A DNA stretch of 64,000 nucleotides from Tomocerus qinae (lineage: Eukaryota; Arthropoda; Collembola; Entomobryomorpha; Tomoceridae), in NCBI GenBank assembly GCA_020055645.1, contig CM034546.1:118284375-118348374 (forward strand). Reading direction: 5' to 3'. The position numbers and the translations under genes are program-made. Each line of letters begins with the position of its first letter. Position 1 is the first letter of the stretch. Below the pieces are notes generated by a model, which was given only the letters and a program-made list of their open reading frames with translations, made no database searches and was not told where the DNA came from. This document shows positions 1-12,399 of the stretch, in pieces.

Positions 1-3000
1 GAATCACCATTATTATTTTCAAAACTATTATTTGTACTTTCACCACTTTTACTGCTCATGCTAAGCCAACTGTTCCAAGTTGTCTGTCCAGTAATATCAA
101 TTATTTTATCAACATTCATACTTACATTTTCATTCACCTCTTCACGCACACTCTCTTGAATCTTTGATGATTCTGTAACCGATGTTTCGTTATTATTTAC
201 ATTTGAATTTTCTATAGACGGTACTTCTGAAGCTACCTCTATCTGGCTTTGCGTACTCGAATTAAGTACCTCGCTTTCATTTTGTCCTGTAATTTTATTG
301 TCCAAATTAAAATTAATGTCCGTGTTTAATAATGCTCGTATTTCCGTATAAATTGTCACGTCACTCACAGCTCCCGATTTGTTTTCATTGTCAATTCTAT
401 CGCTAAAATCAAGACTATCACCCCTAAAAGTATAATCATGCACTGAGCTGACTGTAGAAGTTAATTCCGACACCATTTCCGCAGGAAGCGAATCTACGTC
501 GTAGAATTCGACCTCTGATTCCTCAGAAGAGTATTCCTCATAGAAAGGTTTTAAATGCCGAACGTTTTCAACCCTACAAATCGGTTTATGATTAGGTCTT
601 AGATCTTTTATTAAATAAGTGATAGGTCCTGTTTTCTCTAAAATTATGAATGGTCCCTTCCAATGCACTAGCCATTTAGCTACTTTACCTGAAACTCTTC
701 CAAAATTAGCAAGCCAAACTTTCTCATCTTTCTCGTAATGCTGAATCCGATGTTTCTGATCCCATTTTATCTTTTGCATCAACTGATGCTTTACAGTACG
801 TCTTTTGGCTACTTGCTGAGCTCGCCTAGCCCTAGTCATGATATAATTAGGCTCATCATCCCCAGCCCTTTCATTAATGGTAGGTGTGACCGCATCACAT
901 GGTAATCGTGGTTCCCTACCATTTAATAGAAAAAATGGAGAATAATGAGTAACTGCATGTTTAGTATTATTTAAGGCATAAGCTAACCGATTTAAATATT
1001 TGTCCCAGTCGTTCATCTGTTCATTAACATGTTTAGCTATTATATTTTTAATGACCGCATTAGATCTCTCAACTACACCATTCGTTTGAGGATTATATGG
1101 CGACGTATGCAATAATTTAATGTGAAACTTTTCACAAAACTCTTTGAAATCTTTTGACATGAAATTGGTTCCTCTGTCAGTCAGAATTTCCCTAGGACAT
1201 GAATGGTGAGACGAATAAATTAGATTTTCAGTCAGTACTTTTACGATATATTTTGTGTCAGTTCCCTTTACTGGAAAAATGTCAACAAATCTGGTCAAAT
1301 GGTCAATGATAACTAATGCATAAGTGTTTCGTCTAGGATTTGGCGTCGCTGGAAATGGCCCTATCAAGTCAATTCCAACTCTGTCATATGGAAAGTCTGG
1401 TGGTGGAACAGGTTGAGCTGGACCTGGAGTGGCCCCCACCCGCCTATTATATTGCTGACACGTTAGGCAACCCAATACGAATTTTCTAGTGTGTCTGTGC
1501 ATGTCTTTCCAATGATACCTAGAACGAATAAGACTCCAAGTCTTGAAAAATCCCAAATGCATCGCATTTTCATGAACCTCTGTAAGGACTTCCTTACGTA
1601 ACCCTTTAGGTACTACTAATTTCCACATATTTTCGTCCTCAGTCATTCCTGCTTTATATAATATACCGTCAATTAATGCATACTCACTATATAACTCATT
1701 AATTTCATGATCGTCATTAGATCTAGCGAATAACAACTCTGCTATAATTTCAGTTAATTTAGGATCATTTCTCTGTTGCTGTATCCAATCTGTCGTTTCT
1801 AATGCACATAATCTGTCCCCAAAATCTAAAGGATCTGAAACTGAAGTAATTTGACTTAAAGCCAATGGATTACGTGACAACGCATCCACATGCCCGTGAC
1901 TCTTTCCAGATACATACTGTATGTCAAAGAAATATGGCTGCAGTCTTAATGCCCATCTTGCAAGTCTCCCTTGTGGATCTTTGATTTTCAATAAGTGACA
2001 TAAGGAGCAATGATCCGTTACAATAGTAAACCGTTTGTCAGCTATGTATGGTCTAAAAGCCTCAACCGCATATAATATACCTAGACACTCGATTTCAGTA
2101 ACGCTATACTTCTTCTCATGCGCTTTCAATGCCCGTGAAATGTAAGCTACTACTCGCCAATCTCCATTTTTGTCTTTTTGCTCTATAATATGATTCGTAG
2201 CATCTTGCTCTAAAGTTGCACCTAACCCAATGTAACTCGCATCAGTACAAATTCGTGTCGGAACATCATCTCGTGGATGAGCCATGATCGGTGGTGAAGT
2301 TAATGCCGCTTTAAGATCGTTAAAAGCCTTTTCCTGTTCTTCACCCCACACAAAAGCTACATTTTTACTAGTCAACATGGTTAGTGGTCGAGCTATTTGC
2401 GAAAAGTTCTTAATGAATCGTCTATAGTAGCCACAAAAATTTACAAAGGAAAGAATGTCTCGTACATTAGCTGGTCTTTGATACTGGTTTACCGCTTGAC
2501 ACTTTTTAGGATCTGCTGAAATTCCCTCTTTAGAAATTATATGCCCCAGATATTTAATTTTGTTGTCTGCGAAAATGCATTTCGCTGGTTTCAGTGTTAA
2601 CCCTGCATTGATAAGACATTGAAATATGACTTCCAAATGCTCTAAATGACTTTCAAAATCTTTACTATAACATATTATATCATCTAAGTATGCCAACGCT
2701 ATTGTCCACTTTAGACCTCCTAAAACTGCGTCAATAAGACGTTGAAAACTTCCTGCCGCATTGCACAAACCGAAAGGCATTACATTCCAAGAAAATAAAC
2801 CGTCTGCACAAACAAATGCTGTTTTATCTTTACTATCCTCAGCTACTGGTACTTGATGATATGCATTTGCACAATCCATAGTGCTCATGTATTTGCTATA
2901 TGCAAAACGATCCAAAGCATCGTCTATTCTCGGTAATGGATATCCCGACTTCTTACTCACTGCATTTACAGCTCTATAGTCAATACAAAATCGTGTGGTA

Positions 3001-5615
3001 CCGTCTGGTTTCTTTACAAGTACAACAGGCGAAGACCATGGTGAATCTGATGGACTAATTGCACCACTTGCTAACAATTCATTAACTTGATTTGTTATTT
3101 CTACCCGTTCCCTGTATGAGTACCTATATGGACGCTGTTTTACTGGCAATGCGCCTTGTACATCGATGTGATGTTCGACTAGGTGAGTTTTTCCTAAATG
3201 TAAAAGATCTTTACTAAATACTTTACGATACTTATCCAATAATGCATATACCCTTTGTTTTTGATCATCAGTCAAGTCGTTCCCAAGAGTAACTTTACTT
3301 AAAAAATCCTGTGCCTCTGGTTCCAATGACGCAATGAATTCTTCATTGTATACAGTTTCAGTCTTATTACTACAATTCGATGTGGAATTAGATCTTTCTG
3401 ATTTTATGCTTTCCTCCACTTCATCTACATTACACATAATATGTTCAGGGTCTAATCGCTCATAAGTTCCTATCATGGTACGCTTTTTTATCATAATTGG
3501 CTTGTTTGTAGGATTTATAACATATGTGAATCCTTTTCCCTTAGCAATACTAGAAAAAACATTCCCCACTAAAATTCGTTTGACATTTTCAAACTGTTTT
3601 CTTGGTGTAACAACAATGTCAAGATCGATCTCTTCTCCCACTCTAAAAGCAACACGTTTGGCATAATTGGCTGGAACAATAACATTTGCAGTCACTCGCA
3701 CCTCATTAGTACACAACTTCTGCATAGACACTACGTTTTCTGTTAGTGTGTTAGTAGCTTTCGAAGAACTATCTCCCCGCGGTAAGCTAATACCAATCTT
3801 TGGTTCGATAGGGTTAGTGTTTAAAACAAAGTCACCATCAGATCCAGGGAAGTTCACTTCACCTCCACCGGTTCCTCCAGTGTTAATATTAGTGTTTCTT
3901 AAAAAGGATTCCAAGGGTATAGTAGCTGGCCGTGATATAACCAGGTTCCCAACCACTTTACTTTCCCAATCGGTACTTGTCTGTGTACCCACCTCGACAC
4001 CCTCGAGCTCGTAGTCGTTAAAGTCTGTTGCAGTTGTACTCTCATGATACCTCTTTGACTCCTTCATGTTATGTTCACCAAACGCACAAACATTCTTTGT
4101 ATTTTTATAATTCAGATCGACCCCGTATGCTGTTAGCCAATCAATCCCTAAAACTATCTTATTAGCCAAGCCATTTACCACAAAGAAACGCCATAATATT
4201 CTCTTACTATTGATCTCAATGAACATTTCAACTTCTCTATGTATATAATACTTCAAATTAGTGTCCTCAATAGAAAGCTTAATCGAAAAAGGTCTAATTT
4301 CAGTCGATTTGTGAATAAAATTATCGCCTACCTTGGCTTTACTAACAATTTCATCATAAAATTTTGAACTTATTGCAGAAATCGATGCGCCATTGTCTAC
4401 AAAGACCTCAGCATTATGACCATTAACCTTTAAATTGAGATTCATCCGAACTTGATGACTCTTCAAAAACAATTTAGGATAAGTGCCATATGGTGTATTC
4501 GTGTACGTAGTAGATTCGGAATCTGTACTACTACCTACCGATCCTTCCACTGCTGAGCTACTGGCTATACTCCTGCAATAACGCTTCATTCTTATACTAC
4601 TTTCTATATCTGCTAATGTAACCTCCGTGTTACTCTTACCACATGATGCCGCAGAATTCTCAAAATTCTCTGCGCACAACTCTTTCTCTAAATCACAATT
4701 TAAATCTCCTTTAACAATAACATCTTTCTTAAACTTTAAAACTTTTTTGCCATTGCATAATTTCCCATTATGCTCTTTTTTGCTGTTTTCCAATAAGCCC
4801 TTAGCTTTTTCATCATTATTCACCCGAATAATATGCTTTCCGTTCAATTTTCCTCTTACTTTCTTACTATAGCCTACGGATTTTACAACTTCTCCGTCTA
4901 TCGCATCCTCACGTGCATTCCCTACAATATCATCCTCACTGGTCGCTTGCAGAACACTAAACCGATTCGCCAAAGAAATATCGTCACTCGTGGGCCCTTT
5001 ACGATTAATGTGATGAACTTTCCCCTTAGAACTAGCTTTACGTTTAGAAGTTTGCCATTTAGAATCAATAGGACTGCTGTGCGGTATTATGTCATTTCCT
5101 GACTCAGAAATAACTCCAACGGACAAATTGCCTTTCCCCGTAGCTGCATTACTATGTAATCTGCTTTCAAAACCAATAATCCTACTTAATTTTCTCCCAA
5201 TTTTACTATGCGCATAAACATCATATCCCTTTTTATGAATTTGCCAATTCACAACTTCCTCCGATTTATTTGTCTTACGTTTAACGTCATTCGTCATCCT
5301 TACTCTACTATTTGCCAAATTGTCATTATTGTCCCTTCTATTATCATAACCATAAACGTTAGCCACATAAGAATTCAAACATAATATAACTCCTTTCCCA
5401 TTACGAAAATGTCTATCATCATCTTCATTGTACTCACTTAAACATTCTTTGCACACATACATACTTTCATTATTTCCTTTAATCCCAAAAATATTATTTT
5501 TCCCATCATTATTATTTCCCAAAATATGTGTATTCATAACATTACCACAACCAGAACGATTTAAATTTGTTTCATTTGTCAGAGCATGCCTACTGACGCT
5601 GTACACTGTCGTTGT
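1..5615 (-). CDS. pol: Ty3/gypsy retrotransposon Pol polyprotein (runs off left edge)
   Basis: The minus frame opens just after a stop at 5616-5618. I checked it in detail for stops at 4621-5375 and at 1-60, and the recognisable domains in between sit in the same frame, so it appears open to position 1. In order it shows a long Asn/Lys-rich N-terminal part; an aspartic protease with VDNGAS near 4390; reverse transcriptase with the YLDDIICYS active site near 2690-2665; RNase H with CTDAS and VTDHCSL near 2250-2010; an HHCC integrase zinc finger near 1580-1450; the integrase core with GIDLIGPF, LTDRGTNF and NPQTNGVVERS (D,D,E) near 1390-1060; a GPY/F-like WKGPF segment near 650; and an acidic Ser/Asn-rich tail past 540. 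Domain order RT-RNaseH-IN places it in Ty3/gypsy. It overlaps the gag tail by about 25 nt in another frame, consistent with programmed frameshifting. The protease has DNG where D(S/T)G is usual. The end lies outside the window. Confidence 0.93.
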
Positions 5616-6962
5616 TTAAATTTTGTTGGGGCTGGCTTTGCTGTGGCAAGGCCTGTCCCGCTTGAGGCAACTGCTGTATGGGCACATAAGTCGTAGCATT
5701 AGGATTTACTCCCGCATTCGAGTCTGGCCAAAATTATGCACATTTACATCTTGCCTTTTACTTTTATAAGTAATGGGAAGTGGACATGACCTAATAAAAT
5801 GGTTAGGATCCCCACAATTGTAGCATCCATGCTTATGGTCTCCTTCATTAGGACCCTTGTCCCTTACTCCTTGCTCTCCTGACTTGTCATTCCGACTCAT
5901 TCCTCGAAAATTATTGCCTCTGTAATTACCACGGTAATTATTTCCTCGATAATTACTGCCCCGGTAATTATTAAATGACTGAGATCGATTTTCTGAAAAT
6001 CTTCTATCCTGAGAACGATTTTCCGAAAACTCCTTGATCTCTTACTGTTTGTGCTAGTGTCTACTTGCCCCGCTACATAAGTAGCACTAGAACTCTTTTC
6101 TGAGTTGTGGGAAGTCATTTTATTAATGGCATAGATCTCAGCAATCTTCCTCAACTTATCTAGAAAATCCCCAGTGGACGTAAACTTTTGCCCAATTAAA
6201 GCCTTCTGTAAATCAAATGGAAGTGCTTTACTAAGTTGTTCGATTTTACGTTCCTCCGACATTTTCAAGTCAATGTTACGTAAAATCTCCAATTTAGTAG
6301 CCACATATTTTTGCGGATCATCCCCTATCTTATACACTAACTGTTTGTTCATAGTCCTATAATAGGTTTTCTGGGAGGAATGATCAAAGAATTGCAAAAA
6401 TTTAGAAGTAACATCATTCCAAATTGAATCATAATCGGGATTGGGTTCTCTTTAACTTTTGACTCACAGTAGGGTATTCGGCGGTCCACCAATTCTTGGC
6501 ATCACCGTCCAATACACGATCAAAGTTCAATAATGCCCAATGAGAACTCAAACCCATAAAAGTCAAATCATTTTTAAACTTAAGCAAATATTCCTCTGCA
6601 TCAGACTTGCCCTCATAATGCCTTAATTGCTTTATCGCCTGATTATGCATAAACAAATTCCCAGTAATGCCATCGTTCGTTCTGTTTATGTTAATGTTAT
6701 TTGTCATACCACCGGCGTCTTCATTCTGATTAACATTTACTACTTGTCCTTTAAGTTGTCGTAATTGAGCAATTAATGCAGCTATTTGCCCTTCAATGGC
6801 AGCGATAACTTGAGCTGGAGGGAGGTTATTGGCTTCTTGACTGTCGTCGCGACGGTTGGCCTCGTCATTAACTTGACGATTTCCATCCTCATCAGCATTC
6901 TCCTCATTTTGCTCATTATTGTCGGCGTCGTCGTTCAGCCAGTCGTCGTCGTTATCAGCCAT
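5590..6962 (-). pseudogene. gag: Ty3/gypsy Gag, interrupted by frameshifts
   Basis: This is the Gag of the retrotransposon. It starts with an ATG at 6962 and an acidic Asp/Asn-rich N-terminus. Capsid-like sequence follows (LRHYEGKSDAEEYLLKFKND, then NWWTAEYP), then a region rich in repeated NYRG units, and a CCHC zinc knuckle (CYNCGDPNHFIRSC, near 5815-5775). The reading frame changes at least three times: near 6430-6460, near 6020-6050 and near 5715-5730. The last piece ends at a TAG at 5590-5592, just inside pol. The reading-frame breaks make this copy of Gag non-functional unless they are sequencing indels; pol is open next to it. Gag would form the particle shell and package RNA. The gag-to-pol step at the 3' end (+1 on this reading) may be natural; the internal breaks are not expected. 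Confidence 0.85.
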
Positions 6963-8599
6963 GGTAGACTTACAGTTCTACGAACTCAGATGACAGAACA
7001 ATAATTAGTTTTAATTTTATTTAAATGTACATAAAACTATGCACATTTATTTAACTATTCAGATTAACAATTAGCTTTTATCTAAAATATTTTAATTTCA
7101 TTTTATTTTAATTTAGTAAAGCTCAAAATGCAATACTCAAGGCACATAAACTCCTTTGTCGTTGTGTTCTTTTCTTACGAAAAGGTCAACGGCAGAAAAT
7201 CACAAAATTTAAATTATCTTTAATTAGTAGTCGTTATCACCAACGACTGTTTTGTGAGTGGAGAACACAAGTAACTTAATTCAAATGAAGTTGCAAGAAA
7301 AATTTTATTTATGTAATTGAATACATTTACATTGGCTCTACCAATCTCGCTTATTTGTGATAGGCACAACGCTCTTCCCCCATCTGCCACCGTATTACTA
7401 ATTATACTGAGGGTAATTTGACATTGCAGTCAAAAAGAAAAGAATTTACTTTAATTTTAGACACAAGAATACAAAAAGTTTAGACAAAAATTAATAATAA
7501 TTGTATAACGTAGTATGAAAATGTTCATAACTATTGTCAGCCTCTTGTTTAGAAATTAGGTAGAATTTATGTCCGTTCAGAAAAGAAATTACGAAACAAA
7601 CAATAAATCGGACTGTCTGTTGACTACCCCAATGTCTCCGATTGAAAAAAGTTTCGATCACTGAACATAATTTGTATACCTCAAAACTGCATGGCAATTG
7701 GTTAGGTATAACTTTTATATAGCAATTAGTACGGAATTGTTCATCCAGAACACATAAAGGATTAAACGGAAACATTAATATCTAAATGCTATGCTTCCCT
7801 ATCATTATTAATAGTCATAATATAATATGCTATGTCCCACGTCTAAATGCAATCATTTCCCAAAATCCCACGATTTTTTGATAATATACACTCATAGACA
7901 CATACAACAGGCATGACACATCACAATAATACAATATAAGTATAATATTATATCCCCATAATATTTATTTATTTGAAATCCCCGAATTTTTATGTTAGAA
8001 TTTTATAGGTATAGAGACCGCAGTCTCTCTATCGTGTACTGTAATACACACAAAACATATACCCATGTACAACGCAAGGTACACTGTCCATGCAAATGGA
8101 TGGGAGTCAATGGAAAATGGCGGCCGCTTAGTGGCCCAAGCTCCCTACACTTTCAACGTGTGAAAAAAATTTTCCCATTTTTTGAAAAAAGTTAAAGTCC
8201 CACAAACATAATTTTTACATATTTGAAATCAGCGTATTTTACTTAATCGAAATTAGTATGACGCGCTCCTCCCCCTTGCAATTTAACCCCCAAAAATTTT
8301 ATTTTGACTTTAGAAAATCTTGCGTGTACATTTTCCCAAAATGACCAAAAATTTATTATTCAATGTTTATAATTTTGTCCCCATGTTTATAATCCCAATT
8401 TTAATTTTTGGAAACAAAAAAACTTACGCTATCTATAGTCCTGTTGATATCCGGTTTCTTTTGAGTCCTCTTGGCTGTCGTCGAATGTCGTCGGTTTCGT
8501 ACTCCTGGTGTGTCGTCCTTCCAGATTTACCCTGCGTCTTTTGTAGAGATTGTTGCTCAGGTCAGGTAAGCGGTTCGGGTGGAATAGTGACAATCCCAG
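6963..8599 (-). other. 5' leader of the retrotransposon, no coding content seen
   Basis: The roughly 1.6 kb between the LTR and the gag ATG holds no convincing open frame on either strand. It is AT-rich, with a short GC-rich patch near 8120-8150. I could not identify a tRNA primer-binding site with certainty; several TGG-starting candidates exist near 8440-8660 but none matches a tRNA 3' end that I recognise. The length of this leader is itself unusual. Confidence 0.45.
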
Positions 8600-8841
8600 T
8601 ATGACGATGAAACCCGATGACAATATCGATGAATGTGCCAATAAACCAAAGAGTCCAAGTCCAGATAGTCAGTTCTAGCTGTAGTAGCTTTATTGTAGTC
8701 TCTCCAACTCAAGACTCAAGACCTGTCTGCCTGTGTTCTGCTCAAAGCAGAACACTTCACTCACCACTCACTCTCTTTTCCCTGCGCACATGCGCAACTA
8801 TATAACTCTTATAGATTATATCCCCACATATACCACAACAT
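8600..8841 (-). repeat. 5' LTR of the Ty3/gypsy element (inner edge uncertain)
   Basis: Read on the minus strand this begins TGTTGTGGTATATG at 8841. It contains a TATA-like TTATATAG at about 8799-8806 and a polyadenylation signal AATAAA at 8694-8689, the normal order U3-R-U5. A perfect 10-bp stem with a 3-nt loop lies at 8733-8755, between the TATA and poly(A) signals, and so could fold at the RNA 5' end. The 3' LTR lies outside the window, so the inner edge cannot be fixed by comparison. Confidence 0.5.
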
Positions 8842-9008
8842 TCAAATATTTTTGACACTAGCGAAAGTTGAAAGATTTTCAAATACTTTGTAGTGTACAT
8901 TATACATAGATACAAGTAAAAGAAAAGCAATTCGGATTCGTTAAGATAGATTAATTCGTATGTTACGTAGTGTTACAAGTTTGATAACGATTATTGTTTT
9001 TACTTTAG

Positions 9009-9925
9009 CAGAGCCTCCCGGATGGAAACCTTAATAGCCCATCGATAAAAGTTTTGAAAGTTTACAATGCCGACAGAAATAAAAAGAGATCAGTGAGGCC
9101 TAATCGGAACAAAATAATCAAAAGGTAAGCCAGCTAGCATATTGTGCAGCTAAGACATAAACGACTTGACCGAATTGGTATCTGTTATTTCCCATACAAC
9201 AGATTACGCACTTAAAGTAGAAGTAGAGTTATCAAAAGACACTTTTAAATTATACCAGCCACCAGACTTAAATCGAGATCATAGAGACTTACAATTCATT
9301 ATAAGTAATAATGTTTCTATTTTATTGTAGACGCCAATCTAGTGAGAAACAAGTAGTGCCTAACTTAGATGTTGGTAATGATGCCGACGAAGAATTGAGT
9401 TTGAGCCCAAATGGCCTTCCTACTGAAAGCGATGTTGAAGACCGTGTAATTGACATTGAAGAAGAAAATGATAGTGACATATTTTTTGTTTGTACATCTA
9501 CAACAGCAGCTGGAGCGCCAGGAAGAAGCAATTTTGGAAAGGTAACGTCGCTGGCGGTTAGTCCATCAGGAACGTCATCCAATGGAAATGGAATTCGCCA
9601 CAACAATCTTAATTCTAATCACAGCATCATCAGCACTCTTCAAGTGCCTTACCTTAAGATATCGAATGGAGTCAATGTTACAGTCGAACCTCAAGATTCT
9701 GACAAGTCCGATCAAAATGACGATGACACTAACTTAAACGATTGTAATATTCAACTAAGCTTACGAAAAAGTATAAAACCCTCCACGGCATTCATAAATA
9801 AGATATCCACATTATCTACTAATCTAAATCTGAACTTAAGTAGCATTTCAGATTCTCATCATGTACATGTAGAAAGCTCTTCAGAAGATGATGACTCTGT
9901 ATGGTACGAGTACGGTTGTGTATAA
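9009..9925 (+). CDS. Last two exons of an unrecognised acidic protein (5' part missing)
   Basis: Exon 9009-9124 follows a TTTACTTTAG acceptor and ends AAAAG before gtaagc. Exon 9331-9925 follows TTTATTGTAG and continues in phase to a TAA stop. Together they give about 236 residues. The start is basic (IKVLKVYNADRNKKRSVRP, then NRNKIIKR), which could be a nuclear localisation signal. Long acidic and Ser/Asn-rich stretches follow (DVEDRVIDIEEENDSDIFF; ESSSEDDDSVWYEYGCV at the end). I see no enzyme motif or known domain. Upstream exons must lie left of 9009, within or beyond the retrotransposon insertion. Phase agreement across the splice and the open frame support a real gene. I do not recognise the family. 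Confidence 0.7.
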
Positions 9926-11078
9926 GTCACTAACTAAAAGTGTAACTGAAAGTAACTGTCGTTGTGTGTAAAATACTCTTGGTAGATATTGCTGTGTATG
10001 ATAAAGAAGAGTGCACTTTGCTGTAGTGGATATATAAAGCACCTTTGCTACAATTTACATTAATAAATAATTTAGCTAAGTACATAATATTATATTTAAA
10101 TTTATAATATAAATTTTGTATGTACCTACCTGACCTAATTGCCTTTACCTGTGTGCCTCGTCTTTACTTAAATAATATCTTTGTACGAGAAACCGGTTAG
10201 TATAAAGGTGTAAGCAGTTTATGAAATATAATGGAATCTGCTATTATTAAATAATCTAGTTAATCTAGTACAATAGTCAAGGTACTCCGTGTATAAAACA
10301 TATTTATAATCTTATTGGGCACAATGGAAATGGAAGATGGTGTACATCAGTGAATAATCTCATTCATTACAGTTACATGAGATCTTTTTGCTTCGGTTTA
10401 TCTCTTTGCTATATCAAACAAAGTATTTGTGAAATGGAAAGCGTCTTTTGTCTTGACAAATAAGGAATCTCCGATATTTATGTTGAAGTAGCCTATTTTT
10501 ATATTTGTCAACTATGATCATGAAATAATAATGATTTAATATGATGAACTATCATAGATATAGCATGTAATAGATTATAAATGAAAAATATTTGATTTAT
10601 TATGAATGTGGAGCATCTGATAATGAGAGTAAATTAATTTGCGAATGACTATGAATGTTTTTGCTACAATAAAAATTAGTGTTTTGCCAATTCTAAACTA
10701 ACATCGTGTGCCTTGAATTCAGAAACTAGTTATTACCCCCAAATGGAGCCCCATTCTATCATTATAATAATGTATAGTCCGTTTAGTAAGGTTATTATAG
10801 ATCATGGTTATATATTAGATGTGGTATTATAATGTTTTGTAACTTGTGCTACAGTCGCAATCATACTATTTTCACCCAAATAATGTGCTAAAACAACAGG
10901 CAAGCAATTACCTAAAACTTAGTTACTTAATAAAACTTAAATAATGACAGATACAATGGTAGCAGTAGGTAATTCATAGTTTACAGTTTATTAATAAATA
11001 ACAATATATTAACACGACTTTATTGATCACCCCTCTTGGTGGCAATATATTTATCGTTCGTTTGACTCAAACAATGAT
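9926..11078. other. 3' untranslated/intergenic stretch between converging genes
   Basis: The acidic gene (plus) and DHDDS (minus) converge here. The sequence is AT-rich with several AATAAA-like signals, for example AATAAATAATTTAG near 10060. I see no open frame of interest and no recognisable repeat. It probably holds both 3' UTRs. Confidence 0.5.
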
Positions 11079-12243
11079 TTACATTACTCCAGCTTCGGAT
11101 TCTAACAAATTCCATTTGTCATTTCTCAATTTTTCAATAAAATTACGTTGTCTGATCTCTCTATCGGAATTACGAGTGACAGTCTTATCGGAAAACTTTA
11201 ACTGCTTCATTGACAAATAATTAATTTGGTATTGGAATATAGTAGCCATTAAATTCCAGAAAGTGAATTCTGGCCACAAGACATCGTCGAAACATATAAC
11301 ACTTTCTGAGCTCTGCCAAAGAAGAAAATCACTAAGTCTGGTCTCGCCAGAAGTTCGAATAAGCAAATCAAGAGGCTGACTTGGAAGAATTTGAAAGGAT
11401 TGAGCAAACAAATCTTCGCTAAAGTCGTCCAGTAATAAATCTCCATTTCTAATCCCCCAATGAAGCGATTCAACAGCTCGAGCCATTTCATTACGAGAGG
11501 TATATGCAAAAGCGACGTTAAGTTTGGCCCTTCTGTTATGACGGGTCATCACCATAGCTTTGGCCATTAGCGTTCGCAGATGAGGAGGAACAAGGGACCA
11601 GTCTCCAATAATTTGCACACACACACCCTCTTCCATTAATTTGTCTTTTTCTTCTAATAGTTTCGTAAATTTTTCAGTGGCCAGTTTCATCAAACCATCA
11701 ACTTCTTCAGGGGGTCGCTTAAAATTCTCTATGCTAAATACATACACAGTCACTTCTCTGATACCGAAATCCAAACACCACCTCAAGGTATCTGCAAGCT
11801 TTTCAAACCTGGAAAATACCAACAAATATTAATAGGAGTCTACATCATTGCGAAATTCCCATTCACTCGGAGTCTGATTGAGTAAAGGACTAAGGAATTA
11901 ACAAATTATTTGTAACTATTAGGAAGTGCGAAAAACGTTGTTCTTTTTTGTGCCTAAAGCTCTGGATGACACTGAAAGTATATATATGTATATTATATAA
12001 TCATGCATTTTCGGACACTTTAATAAGCTGACTTAACTATTAACTCGTATATTTCAATGGATCAATATACAAACGTGCTTACCCTTTACTGTGGCCTTCA
12101 ATTTTGTCCACGGACAATTTTTTAGCAAATCTACGATTTCCGTCTAGTATAAACCCCACATGTTTTGGTAACGGCCCTTGACTCAAAACGTTTGCACATA
12201 ATTTTTGGACCCAAGTGCGTTCATCTTTCCGTATCCAAGCCAT
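11079..12243 (-). CDS. DHDDS: Dehydrodolichyl diphosphate synthase subunit (cis-prenyltransferase)
   Basis: Two exons, 12083-12243 and 11079-11808, join in phase (AAAGG|gtaagc, ttccag|GTTTG) to encode 296 aa; human DHDDS has 333. I chose the ATG at 12243 because MAWIRKDERTWVQKLCANV aligns with the family start MSWI; the frame is open a little further upstream without an ATG. Family motifs are all present: HVGFILDGNRRFAKK with the catalytic Asp, GHSKGFEKLADTL, VYVFSIENFKRP, LIRTSGETRLSDFLLWQ and WPEFTFWN. With its partner NUS1/NgBR, the enzyme elongates farnesyl diphosphate with isopentenyl diphosphate into the long cis-polyprenyl chain that becomes dolichol for protein glycosylation at the ER. 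It lacks the C-terminal RxG motif, as expected for the DHDDS rather than the NUS1 subunit. Confidence 0.95.
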
Positions 12244-12399
12244 TGTATTTGGAAAGATATGCACACAACGTCTGTAAACTATAGACTAAAATCAATTCTA
12301 TGCTTTTGACTTAACTATATAATTATTAACCCTGGGACCAGGCCAGAAGGAGGCACAGAGGTTCAGGTTTATGTCATAATATGTAATAATTGATAATAG

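Larger units (their letters stand above)
1..8841 (-). mobile_element. Ty3/gypsy LTR retrotransposon, left-truncated by the window
   Basis: The region is a single antisense insertion comprising LTR, leader, broken gag and open pol. It sits immediately upstream of a plus-strand exon at 9009 that begins with a splice acceptor, so the element probably lies in an intron of that gene, in opposite orientation. The target-site duplication cannot be checked because the other end is missing. The long open pol suggests a recent insertion. Confidence 0.85.

Noticed and set aside
3475..5102. Plus-strand open frames of 60-115 codons in the retrotransposon
   Set aside because: They lie opposite the open pol frame, have no motif, and are reverse-strand shadows of it.
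8440..8660. tRNA primer-binding site next to the LTR
   Set aside because: Several TGG starts exist but none extends into a sequence I can match to a tRNA 3' end, so no site is called.
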